Below, one piece after another: positions 26,494 to 33,689 of a stretch of DNA of 64,000 bases. Source of the DNA: Ignavibacteriota bacterium (lineage in GTDB: Bacteria > Bacteroidota > Ignavibacteria > UBA10030 > BY39); assembly GCA_003327435.1 (NCBI GenBank), contig QOQV01000001.1, positions 248,001-312,000 of the forward strand, given 5' to 3'. The first letter of the stretch is position 1; every line of letters begins with the position of its first letter. The notes under the pieces were generated by a model. It saw only the letters and a list, made by a program, of their open reading frames with translations, made no database searches and had not been told where the DNA came from. The position numbers and the translations under genes were made by a program.

Positions 26494-27723
26494 TTAATAT
26501 CCTATTTTGAACCAATCTACATTTGTAACATCAACTATTGAACCTCTTGGTAAAAAAGATTTATTTTGTGGAAAATGAATCAAACAATTTGCTAATGCAA
26601 TACTGCCAATCATATGAGATTCTCTTTTCATAATTGGTTCAACATAAACATTTTTGTCACTATAATTTATGTACCTTCCTCTTACGAATTCCATTCTTCC
26701 TACTTTCTTACTTAAAGCAAATAAAAGGGGGGCAGAATCATATTTAGTTGGAACACACTTAACACCCATCATTTTAAAAATTGCGAATCTAACTAACATA
26801 TAAAACGCAACTGCAACAGCAACTGGATTTCCAGGTAATCCGAATAAAAGTTTGTTCCCATTTTTTGCAAAATAATTAGGTTTACCCGGTTTTATAGCAA
26901 TCTTCCAGTAAATTTCATTAAATCCTACTTCAGCAGATGCCTCTTTCACATAATCGTAATCGCCCACAGAAACACCACCTGCTGTAATAATAATATCTGA
27001 AATCCCTGTCGCTTCCTGAATTACATCCTTTATCAAATTTTTATCGTCCTTAATAGTTTTTACAAACACTGGAGTAATACCCAGTGCTTTTAATGCTGTA
27101 ACCAGAAAAGGTCCATTTGAATCACGGATCTCTCCCTCTTTAACTTTTTCTTGATAATCTTTTAACTCATTACCCGTTACGATAATGCTAACTTTTGGTT
27201 TGTTAAATACACGAACCTTTCCTATGCCAAGAAATGCTAACATACTGATTACTGGAGGAGTTATTACTGTATGTTTGTCAAAAACCAATTTACCTTGAGG
27301 GTACTCTTCTCCTATTGCTCTGATATTTTCTTTTTTTTCAGGCACTTTATTAACAATGATATAATCATCTTCTTCAATAACATCCTCTTTCATAATAATT
27401 GCATCAGTATTTTCAGGTACGAGTGCTCCTGTAAATATTTTGAATGTGAAATTTTGTTTGAGTATATACTTATTGGTGTCACCTGCTTGGATAATACCTT
27501 GAATTTTTAACTTTACGGGATTATTTTCTGATGCACTCTTAAGAGCTTTTAAATTTACAGCAAAACCATCAACTGCTGAGGATTTAAAAGCAGGAATTGG
27601 AGTTTTTGTGTGAATTTTTTCTGCTAAAACAAAACCAAGTGATTCAATAAGCGGGAGTTCAACAATGGGAAGCGTCTGTGTATTTTGATTTATTAATTTA
27701 ACAGCTTTGTTAAAATTAATCAT
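26494..27723 (-). CDS. moeA: Molybdopterin molybdenumtransferase
   Basis: MoeA inserts molybdate into adenylated molybdopterin. The 409-residue protein shows PAFKSSAVDGFAVNLKALKS (about residues 44-63), GALVPENTDAIIMKEDV, the GEIRDSNGPFLVTAL segment and the TTAGGVSVGDYD type motif as ITAGGVSVGDYDYVKE (about residues 246-261), plus LFGLPGNPVAVAVAFY. The ATG at 27723 has AAAGG seven bases upstream and yields the family-typical N-terminus INFNKAVKLI; an ATG five codons earlier is possible. It follows moaC-moaB after 18 bp. Confidence 0.93.
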   Translation of the reverse strand: MINFNKAVKLINQNTQTLPIVELPLIESLGFVLAEKIHTKTPIPAFKSSAVDGFAVNLKALKSASENNPVKLKIQGIIQAGDTNKYILKQNFTFKIFTGALVPENTDAIIMKEDVIEEDDYIIVNKVPEKKENIRAIGEEYPQGKLVFDKHTVITPPVISMLAFLGIGKVRVFNKPKVSIIVTGNELKDYQEKVKEGEIRDSNGPFLVTALKALGITPVFVKTIKDDKNLIKDVIQEATGISDIIITAGGVSVGDYDYVKEASAEVGFNEIYWKIAIKPGKPNYFAKNGNKLLFGLPGNPVAVAVAFYMLVRFAIFKMMGVKCVPTKYDSAPLLFALSKKVGRMEFVRGRYINYSDKNVYVEPIMKRESHMIGSIALANCLIHFPQNKSFLPRGSIVDVTNVDWFKIGY

Positions 27724-27741
27724 AGTAGTGCCTTTCATTAA

Positions 27742-28650
27742 TTAGTGTCCACCACCCTCCATCATTTTAAACGAATGAAGGATTGCGGGAAATAATGCAT
27801 CGAGAGATTCTATAACACCTTTTTTTGAGCCGGGTAAATTTACGATCAATGTTTGTTTTCGAATTCCAGCGACTGCTCTTGAAAGCATTGAATATGGTGT
27901 ACGTTCCTGACCATAAGCACGTGCGGCTTCTGGAATGCCGGGCACTTCCCTTTCGATAATCTGTTTCATTGCTTCAGGAGTACAATCTCTTGGACTAAAT
28001 CCAGTACCACCTGTTGTTACAACCAGGTCTAATTTCATCTCATCGGAATATTTCTTTAACTCACTTTTAATCATCTCAACATCATCAGGGATTATCTTAT
28101 AATCCATAACCTCAAGACCTTCTTTTTTAAGTCGTTCAACAATCATTTTTCCTGACTCATCAGATTTCTTTCCAGCGAAAATAGAATCCGACATTACCAG
28201 AACTGCGGAAGTGATTTTTCTATCATAAGATGTTACAAAATCCGATTTACCACCTGATTTTTCAAGCAATTTTATCTCTTTGATTTGCATTGTTTCATCC
28301 AGCATTTTCATCATATCATAAAGTGTGAGGACTGCAACAGAAACAGCGGTTAGAGCTTCCATCTCAACGCCGGTTTTGTAAATCGCCTTTACGGTTGTAA
28401 ATACAACTATTTCATCCTCTTCAAGCTTGAACTCTACTCCTACATAATCTACAGGTAGAGGATGGCAATATGGAATAATTGAGCTTGTATTTTTTGCTGC
28501 CTGTATTGCCGCAACTTTAGCAACCTCAAGTGGATTACCCTTTGGGATTTTATTTTCATTAATCAACTCTATTGTTTCTGGTTTTAATTTCAATATTGCA
28601 CTTGCTTTAGCAGTTCTGAGTGTTTTGATTTTTTTAGATATATCTAACAT
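27742..28650 (-). CDS. moaCB: MoaC-MoaB/MogA fusion, bifunctional molybdopterin biosynthesis protein
   Basis: Residues 1-140 are MoaC, which with MoaA makes cyclic pyranopterin monophosphate; visible motifs are SSIIPYCHPLPVDYVGVEF and KTGVEMEALTAVSVAVLTLY. Residues 145-302 are a MoaB/MogA domain, which adenylates molybdopterin; visible motifs are SAVLVMSDSIFAGKKSDESG, VVTTGGTGFSPRDCTPEA and VNLPGSKKGVIESLDALFPA. The fusion joins early and late steps of the pathway in one chain; MoaCB fusions are known in several phyla. Its ATG abuts the moaA stop codon, with GGAGG just upstream inside moaA. Confidence 0.93.
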   Translation of the reverse strand: MLDISKKIKTLRTAKASAILKLKPETIELINENKIPKGNPLEVAKVAAIQAAKNTSSIIPYCHPLPVDYVGVEFKLEEDEIVVFTTVKAIYKTGVEMEALTAVSVAVLTLYDMMKMLDETMQIKEIKLLEKSGGKSDFVTSYDRKITSAVLVMSDSIFAGKKSDESGKMIVERLKKEGLEVMDYKIIPDDVEMIKSELKKYSDEMKLDLVVTTGGTGFSPRDCTPEAMKQIIEREVPGIPEAARAYGQERTPYSMLSRAVAGIRKQTLIVNLPGSKKGVIESLDALFPAILHSFKMMEGGGH

Positions 28651-29631
28651 TTAACCTCCAATTTCAATCATCGAATTATTTTCCTGATTTACAAGTTCTT
28701 CAATTTCAGGATGCATAAACTTTTTCTGTCTTAATGTTTCAACGATAACTTTTTTTAATTCGGAATCGGTTGTGTTTGAACGAATCAATTCTTTCAGGTT
28801 TTTTTCAGCCGGGAAGAAAAGGCAGGTTTTTAACCATCCATCGGCTGTAAGTCGTAATCTCCTGCAATCAGAACAAAAATGTTCAGTAATAGAAGTTATA
28901 AATCCTATCCTACCTTTAAATTCTTTTATTGTATAATTTTTTGCTACCGATTCAGAGTTTTCTATTGGAGTTAATGTATATTTCGATGAGATTAAATTTA
29001 TCATTTGCGAATAAGGTAAAAACCTTGCATTTGTCCAGCCGTTAGATTTAAACGGCATATACTCAATGAAGCGCAATTCTAAATTTTTATCCTTCACAAA
29101 TTCTACAAAATCCAAAATTTCATCATCATTTATACCACCCATAACCACAACATTTAATTTGACTGGCGATATGCCTGCATGCAAAGCGGTATTTATACCA
29201 CTGAGTACATCGTCAAAGTTATCGCGCAGTGTGATTCTGCGAAACTTATCTTTACTTAAAGTATCCAGACTGATATTAACTCCATCCAAGCCAGCAGATT
29301 TCAAATCGTTCACATAATTTTTTAAAAGAATTCCGTTTGTGGTTATTCCAACATTTTTTATACCTTCAATTTTTTTATGAGATAAAATAAGCGATGATAA
29401 ATTCTTCCGTACGAGAGGTTCACCTCCTGTGATTCTGATCTTCGTTACACCTAACTCAGCAAATAACTTTGCAAGCTTTGTTATTTCTTCGAAAGATAAG
29501 ATTTCACTATGAGGTTTAAGTTCAATACCATCTGAAGGCATACAATATACGCAACGCAAATTGCATCTATCAGTCACAGATATTCTCAGGTAGTTATGTA
29601 ATCTACCATATGTATCGATGAGTTTATTCAT
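28651..29631 (-). CDS. moaA: GTP 3',8-cyclase
   Basis: MoaA is a radical SAM enzyme that starts molybdopterin synthesis from GTP. The 326-residue protein has the SAM cluster motif CNLRCVYC (Cys 23, 27 and 30), ITGGEPLVRKNL, and the C-terminal substrate cluster CSDCRRLRLTADGWLKTC (C-x2-C-x13-C), all diagnostic. Its start lies inside the end of the upstream lipoprotein gene (eight-base overlap), so the two are probably translationally coupled. moaD and moaE are not in the window. Confidence 0.95.
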   Translation of the reverse strand: MNKLIDTYGRLHNYLRISVTDRCNLRCVYCMPSDGIELKPHSEILSFEEITKLAKLFAELGVTKIRITGGEPLVRKNLSSLILSHKKIEGIKNVGITTNGILLKNYVNDLKSAGLDGVNISLDTLSKDKFRRITLRDNFDDVLSGINTALHAGISPVKLNVVVMGGINDDEILDFVEFVKDKNLELRFIEYMPFKSNGWTNARFLPYSQMINLISSKYTLTPIENSESVAKNYTIKEFKGRIGFITSITEHFCSDCRRLRLTADGWLKTCLFFPAEKNLKELIRSNTTDSELKKVIVETLRQKKFMHPEIEELVNQENNSMIEIGG

Positions 29632-30106
29632 TTTTCAATTTATTAATTAAATCCACAACAGTTGCTTGAGCAATTGGCATATCACAGCTCAACCAGTACA
29701 GAAAATGATTTTTATAAAAGAAGTAATGTGCCTGCCCCATTCCAAGGCACATAGATAAAGGTTGAGAATTAATTTCATATGCGTGGAAATGTCCGAATAC
29801 TTCATTTCCATCACTAATCAACTCAACCATTTTATTATAACCGGCTACTGCATCGTTTGTATCTGAATAAAAGGAAACATACAAAATTGCTTCACCATTT
29901 TCACCTTTATAAAAAATTATACTGTTATCGACAGGAGTAACAGATTTTCCATGAAGTTTATCTATCACCTTTTGAGCTTCTTCACCAGAAATTTGTTTTG
30001 TTATTCTCATTCCATGCAACTCATCAAAAGGTTGAAATTTATTTGTTCCTTTCTGGGAACAACCAAATATTAAAACTGCAAATATAAATGTTTTTATGTA
30101 TTTCAT
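29624..30106 (-). CDS. Unrecognised lipoprotein, first gene of the Moco-riboswitch operon
   Basis: The 160-residue product has a lipoprotein signal (KYIKTFIFAVLIFGCS) with Cys 16 as the acylated residue. The mature part has about 140 residues with FQPFDELHGMRITKQISGEE near the start, AEAILYVSFYSD-like strands, and an unusual aromatic stretch GMGQAHYFFYKNHFLYWLSC. I do not recognise a family. It is the first gene after the Moco riboswitch and overlaps moaA, so it should be made when cofactor is scarce. A role in molybdate scavenging or in checking a periplasmic molybdoenzyme is possible, but nothing in the sequence proves it. Confidence 0.7.
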   Translation of the reverse strand: MKYIKTFIFAVLIFGCSQKGTNKFQPFDELHGMRITKQISGEEAQKVIDKLHGKSVTPVDNSIIFYKGENGEAILYVSFYSDTNDAVAGYNKMVELISDGNEVFGHFHAYEINSQPLSMCLGMGQAHYFFYKNHFLYWLSCDMPIAQATVVDLINKLKNE

Positions 30107-30127
30107 AGTTTGATAAAATTTAATTAA

Positions 30128-30164
30128 AACAAAAAACCTTATCCTTCGAGATCAGATAAGGTTT
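30128..30164 (-). terminator. Intrinsic terminator downstream of the Moco riboswitch
   Basis: Read on the minus strand, AAACCTTATC and GATAAGGTTT form a ten-base-pair stem with an 11-nt loop, followed by TTTTTTG. It lies between the riboswitch and the first gene of the Moco operon, about 22 bp before the ATG at 30106, so it is in position to act as the expression platform. Confidence 0.85.
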
Positions 30165-30177
30165 ATTTGAAAAATAC

Positions 30178-30337
30178 AGATTCTCCTTTCCAAATCCCAA
30201 AGGGATGTCCGTGAACGGACGCCGGGAGGCTGAACCGTTTCCAGTTCAACCCTGAAGATGCATATTAGCATCTTGAGTCCTTAGACCCATCGGTTACATT
30301 TCCATATCGTTTCGATTTAGGAAATCTAACTCGGAGT
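30178..30337 (-). promoter_or_regulatory. Moco riboswitch (molybdenum/tungsten cofactor-sensing RNA)
   Basis: The minus-strand leader begins ACTCCGAG (30330-30337) and contains a series of clear hairpins: ATTTCC...GGAAAT, AAGATGC-taatat-GCATCTT, TGAACTG-GAAA-CGGTTCA, GTCCG-ttca-CGGAC and ATCCC-ttt-GGGAT. The conserved single-stranded elements GCCTCCCG and TTGGAAAGG match the core I know from the E. coli moaA Moco RNA motif, in the same order and with the hairpin directly before GCCTCCCG. All genes downstream are Moco synthesis genes and an intrinsic terminator follows, so transcription would stop when cofactor is bound. Whether it prefers Mo- or W-cofactor cannot be decided by eye. Confidence 0.8.
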
Positions 30338-30388
30338 TTATATAAAAGAACTTTTTAATTATAAGAATAATTTTTGAAAAAGAAAATT

Positions 30389-31042
30389 TTAACAACCTTC
30401 CTTCTTTTTCTTTTTCTGAGTACCGACTTGTGGTGTAACCTGTTTTGGCATTTCGAGTTTTGGTAAGGTTTGCTTAATTGTAACATTTTCCTCTTTACCC
30501 GTCTGCGGAGAACCACCAAAATACTTACTCACCTCTTTAATCTTCTCAAAGTGCTTTACTTCATCCGGAGAAGGATTTTGAGATATTGTGGGAAAGAGAA
30601 TTTTATCTTTCCACTCCTCAAGTCCACCTTTCAGCATATATGCATTCCGATATCCTTTTGCCACGAGAAGGAACCAGGCTTGAGCCGAGTGTATTCCACC
30701 TTCAGAATATAAAATTATTTTCTCAGCAGGAAGGAAGGTATAATCACTTAACATCGTTAGCTGAATATTTTCAGCTGTCGGTATATGATATTCTTCAAAT
30801 TCTTTTTCACTCCGCAAATCTATTAATCGATAATCTGATTTACCCTGAATAATCCAATCAGCTAATTCCTCAGCGGTAATATGGTCCAACTCCTTTTGGA
30901 TTATTAAAGCAATTTCCTTTGTATCAATTTTAGCATATGCATCTTTATATGGGTTTCCTGCGAATATTGCAATTATACCTAATAGTAATGCAACTGCTGC
31001 AAGTTTTTGTTTGATATTTAATTTGCTAATAAAACTTTTCAT
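30389..31042 (-). CDS. Membrane-anchored rhodanese-like protein with a single C-terminal cysteine
   Basis: The 217-residue protein has an N-terminal anchor (LAAVALLLGIIAIFAG), a short linker, a rhodanese domain (about residues 54-150: ITAEELADWIIQ, YRLIDLRSEKEFEEYHIPTA, YMLKGGLEEWK), and a low-complexity tail ending with five Lys and EGC. In active rhodaneses the loop reads C-x-x-G-x-x-S; here it is YSEGGIHSAQA, with Ser where Cys should be. The only cysteine in the whole protein is the last residue. It ends an operon with polysulfide reductase-like genes and two YeeE/YedE sulfur transporters, so sulfane-sulfur handling on the periplasmic side is likely, perhaps by the terminal Cys or as a non-catalytic binding subunit. 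Confidence 0.8.
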   Translation of the reverse strand: MKSFISKLNIKQKLAAVALLLGIIAIFAGNPYKDAYAKIDTKEIALIIQKELDHITAEELADWIIQGKSDYRLIDLRSEKEFEEYHIPTAENIQLTMLSDYTFLPAEKIILYSEGGIHSAQAWFLLVAKGYRNAYMLKGGLEEWKDKILFPTISQNPSPDEVKHFEKIKEVSKYFGGSPQTGKEENVTIKQTLPKLEMPKQVTPQVGTQKKKKKEGC

Positions 31043-31054
31043 ATTTTCAATCCT

Positions 31055-31639
31055 CTATTTCTTCATTTTTTTCTCAACAAATTCAGCACCGATAAAGCCG
31101 CCAACTGCCATAAGAACTACCAAAAAAACAATTAAACCATAAGGTATATTTAATAACTGCGGTAAAGTTAATTGACCCATATCAGAGGAGTAGTAAAAAT
31201 TTTTGATTAATGGGAAAACTTCACCAAAAGCAAAAATACCGGCAACTACGCCAATTAAAAATACAAGGGCATCAATTTTTCCAGTTGAAACGGCAACACA
31301 GGAGGTTCCTGGGCAATAACCACCAATTACAAACCCAATCCCAAGTATTAAGCCACCGAGAATTTGTGGTATTAAATAAGTAGGAGTTAGATATACGAGT
31401 GAGAGATTTATCAGACCTAACACTCCAAGATAATACAATCCAAGCATAGCTGTTACGATGGCTGTGAACATTACTTTGAAAACGCTCATATCTATAAAGT
31501 AAAATTGAGCTGTAAGTTTTTTAGCGCTTCCGAAACCAGCTCTTTCGAGGAAGAAACCGAAACCTATTCCGATTAAGAAAGCAACAACTAAACTGAAGTC
31601 GTCGCCAAATAAGCCATATTTGAAGAATGGTGCGTTCAT
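31055..31639 (-). CDS. YeeE/YedE-family sulfur transporter, second half-size subunit
   Basis: YeeE/YedE proteins move thiosulfate or related sulfur species across the inner membrane through conserved cysteines. The 194-residue product has about five hydrophobic helices, GIGFGFFLERAGFGSAKKLT near the start and GFVIGGYCPGTSCVAVSTGK in the middle, with the Cys pair of the family. I start at the ATG at 31639, whose AGGAGG lies eight bases upstream (31648-31653) and which overlaps the stop of the preceding subunit (ATGA); an ATG two codons earlier is too close to that site. The two half-size genes together match one full-length 350-400-residue YeeE. Confidence 0.88.
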   Translation of the reverse strand: MNAPFFKYGLFGDDFSLVVAFLIGIGFGFFLERAGFGSAKKLTAQFYFIDMSVFKVMFTAIVTAMLGLYYLGVLGLINLSLVYLTPTYLIPQILGGLILGIGFVIGGYCPGTSCVAVSTGKIDALVFLIGVVAGIFAFGEVFPLIKNFYYSSDMGQLTLPQLLNIPYGLIVFLVVLMAVGGFIGAEFVEKKMKK

Positions 31640-32178
31640 TGCCATTGCCTCCTCATAAAATAAGCGAATGCATAAGCACCAGCGAAGACACACATCATAA
31701 ATGCCCAGCTACCGACATTCAGCAGTGCTCCACCAGTAAGTGCCTGCCCGCTTGTACAGCCGCGTGCGAGTTTTGCACCAAAACCCATAAGTGCACCACC
31801 AATAAAAGCAAACAAAAGTCGGCTTGAATTAGAAACACGCGGACCTTTTTCGATTCCTTTTTTTATTCTACCTGCTAATGCACCTGAAAGCAAACCGCCT
31901 GCAAAAACACCAATAACTTCAAATACTAACCAGTCTTTTAATGGACTTTTAGTTCCATCACCAAGGTATTCGGAATAAAATTCGTTTGATTTTACATGTT
32001 CGGGTGAGAGCTTATCAAGTGCTGCTGTAATTGCAGAAGAAAAAGCACCAGAAGCACCTAAACCTCGCCCCATAATCACAAATGAAAGAAGCAAAACCAA
32101 TCCTAACCCAATCCCTGCTAAATATGGATTAGAATAAGGCTTTGGTTGAAAAGTATTTTCATTTTCTGTTTGATTCAT
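31636..32178 (-). CDS. YeeE/YedE-family sulfur transporter, first half-size subunit
   Basis: This 180-residue membrane protein forms the first half of a YeeE/YedE-type transporter. After a polar N-terminus it has GIGLGLVLLLSFVIMGRGLG, then a periplasmic stretch, GVFAGGLLSGALAGRIKKGI and the family motif GFGAKLARGCTSGQALTGGA with the conserved Cys. It follows the NrfD-type subunit gene after 17 bp and overlaps the next half-transporter by four bases. The gene order reductase-transporter-rhodanese argues for uptake of sulfur compounds made or consumed by the reductase. Confidence 0.87.
   Translation of the reverse strand: MNQTENENTFQPKPYSNPYLAGIGLGLVLLLSFVIMGRGLGASGAFSSAITAALDKLSPEHVKSNEFYSEYLGDGTKSPLKDWLVFEVIGVFAGGLLSGALAGRIKKGIEKGPRVSNSSRLLFAFIGGALMGFGAKLARGCTSGQALTGGALLNVGSWAFMMCVFAGAYAFAYFMRRQWQ
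31648..31653 (-). promoter_or_regulatory. Shine-Dalgarno AGGAGG that fixes the start of the second YeeE/YedE gene
   Basis: AGGAGG on the minus strand lies inside the last codons of the upstream half-transporter gene, eight bases before the ATG at 31639. It is one of the strongest ribosome-binding sites in the window and supports translation reinitiation between the two subunits. Confidence 0.75.
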
Positions 32179-32195
32179 AAAAATAATCCTTATTA

Positions 32196-33146
32196 TTATT
32201 TTAACAATTGTGCATTGAACCAGTGACTTACCTGTCCAGCATAAACAATAACAAACCGAAGAATTAAACCACCAACAATAACCATAATCGGAGCAATTGG
32301 TGTATGTGGAATTTTATTACTTACTGCCATAATTTGTATTATTAAAGGAATAATAATTCCTAATCCAACCACAAAAACCCAGAAAGCTGGTGCATAACTA
32401 CCATTAAGAAGAAGTTTAGCAGCATCAATGTGTACCTGAGTCGAAGTGAGAAGTCCGATTAAAAACAGAATTAATACTATCAATTCAAGTGATAGGAACA
32501 CATTATCAGCTTTTGCAAGAAGGTGACTTTCATATCTACTTTTTGCAATCAAATGAATAAACGCAGCTGCTGTTGAAAGGCCTGAGAGTAAAAATAATAT
32601 CCATAATGTTGAACTATTCCATAGTGGACGTGCACCAAGTGAGCTTAAAAGTACGCCTGTATAGATTCCAAGTAGTGCGCCAGAAATCATACTGGCAATA
32701 CCAATATTTCGTACCGCTACAGGATGTGAGTTAATTTTTGTTGATAGATCTTCTAAAAAAGGAAATTTGTTGGAAAGAAATTTTGGAATCCTAATTAAGA
32801 TATTCAAAAATAGTACTGGATAAATCAATAACAAAATCCAGGAGCCCCAGGACATAGGCGATTTTATTTTGAAAGTAGTATAAACACGCCAAACATATGC
32901 TTTATGTTCAAGATCCAGGAAAAGAGCAATCATTCCTGCTGTTAAAAATATTAAACTAACAAAAGGTATTTTATAGCAGGAGCACTCTACATCTTTTGTT
33001 CGACCTTTGAATAAAAAATATCCTGAAATTATCATCATTCCCGCAACTATACCACCTAAAAACAAATAGACGGGAATTTCCCAGTTCCAGATTGAGAGGA
33101 ATTGGTCAATCGATGGATTCATTCTTGTATTTGTTATCTCGTTCAT
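32196..33146 (-). CDS. NrfD/PsrC-type membrane subunit of a molybdenum sulfur reductase
   Basis: PsrC-like proteins anchor the PsrAB part to the membrane and exchange electrons with the quinone pool. The 316-residue protein has about eight hydrophobic helices, beginning WNWEIPVYLFLGGIVAGMMI, the usual NrfD start, and has LDLEHKAYVWRVYTTFKIKS and MSWGSWILLLIYPV, corresponding to the quinone-site region. It lies two bases downstream of the ferredoxin gene and is followed by the YeeE/YedE pair. The direction of electron flow (sulfur reduction or oxidation) cannot be told from sequence. Confidence 0.9.
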   Translation of the reverse strand: MNEITNTRMNPSIDQFLSIWNWEIPVYLFLGGIVAGMMIISGYFLFKGRTKDVECSCYKIPFVSLIFLTAGMIALFLDLEHKAYVWRVYTTFKIKSPMSWGSWILLLIYPVLFLNILIRIPKFLSNKFPFLEDLSTKINSHPVAVRNIGIASMISGALLGIYTGVLLSSLGARPLWNSSTLWILFLLSGLSTAAAFIHLIAKSRYESHLLAKADNVFLSLELIVLILFLIGLLTSTQVHIDAAKLLLNGSYAPAFWVFVVGLGIIIPLIIQIMAVSNKIPHTPIAPIMVIVGGLILRFVIVYAGQVSHWFNAQLLK

Positions 33147-33148
33147 AA

Positions 33149-33688
33149 TTACTCCAGGTAAAAAATTTGTGGTTTCGTACCAGCTTCAGGTAAAACTGAA
33201 TGATGTTTCCTTGAGTTTAATAATCTGTTAACTTCAGAATTAACATCATCAAGGTCTCCAAAGGTCATACAATAAGTCGGGCAGACCGATACACAAGCCG
33301 GGTCCAGTCCTTCTTCAACTCTATGTATGCAGAATGTGCATTTATCCACATAACCTTCTGGATGAACAAATCGCGCGTCGTATGGACACGATGCGATGCA
33401 GGCTTTACAACCGATACAAAGTTTATGCTCAACAAGTACAACACCACCCAGATTATGAATATGACTTGCACCTGTTGGGCAACAATATACACAGGGTGGA
33501 TTATCACAATGATTACATCGTTCACTTCGGATTTCTAAATTTACTGTTGGGAAGCTACCTCGAGCATCCTGAACTATCCAATCGCGATTGAAACCTTCTG
33601 GAACATTGTTTTCGGTATTGCAAGCAACAACACAGTCCATACATCCAACACATTTTTTTGTGTCAATTACCATTGCATACCTTGCCAT
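33149..33688 (-). CDS. Four-cluster ferredoxin subunit, PsrB/PhsB-like
   Basis: The 179-residue protein carries four [4Fe-4S] motifs that pass electrons between the molybdenum subunit and the membrane subunit: CVGCMDCVVAC, CNHCDNPPCVYCC, CIGCKACIASC and CTFCIH with CVSVC. Length and order fit PsrB/PhsB/DmsB. The ATG at 33688 has GGAGG six bases upstream; that site sits in the last codons of the PsrA-like gene, so the two are coupled. Next comes the NrfD-type subunit. Confidence 0.92.
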   Translation of the reverse strand: MARYAMVIDTKKCVGCMDCVVACNTENNVPEGFNRDWIVQDARGSFPTVNLEIRSERCNHCDNPPCVYCCPTGASHIHNLGGVVLVEHKLCIGCKACIASCPYDARFVHPEGYVDKCTFCIHRVEEGLDPACVSVCPTYCMTFGDLDDVNSEVNRLLNSRKHHSVLPEAGTKPQIFYLE

Positions 33689-33689
33689 A

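Noticed and set aside
30178-30337. Cobalamin, TPP or other riboswitch class for the structured leader
   Set aside because: The B12-box and TPP core sequences are absent, while GCCTCCCG and TTGGAAAGG plus Moco genes downstream fit the Moco class.
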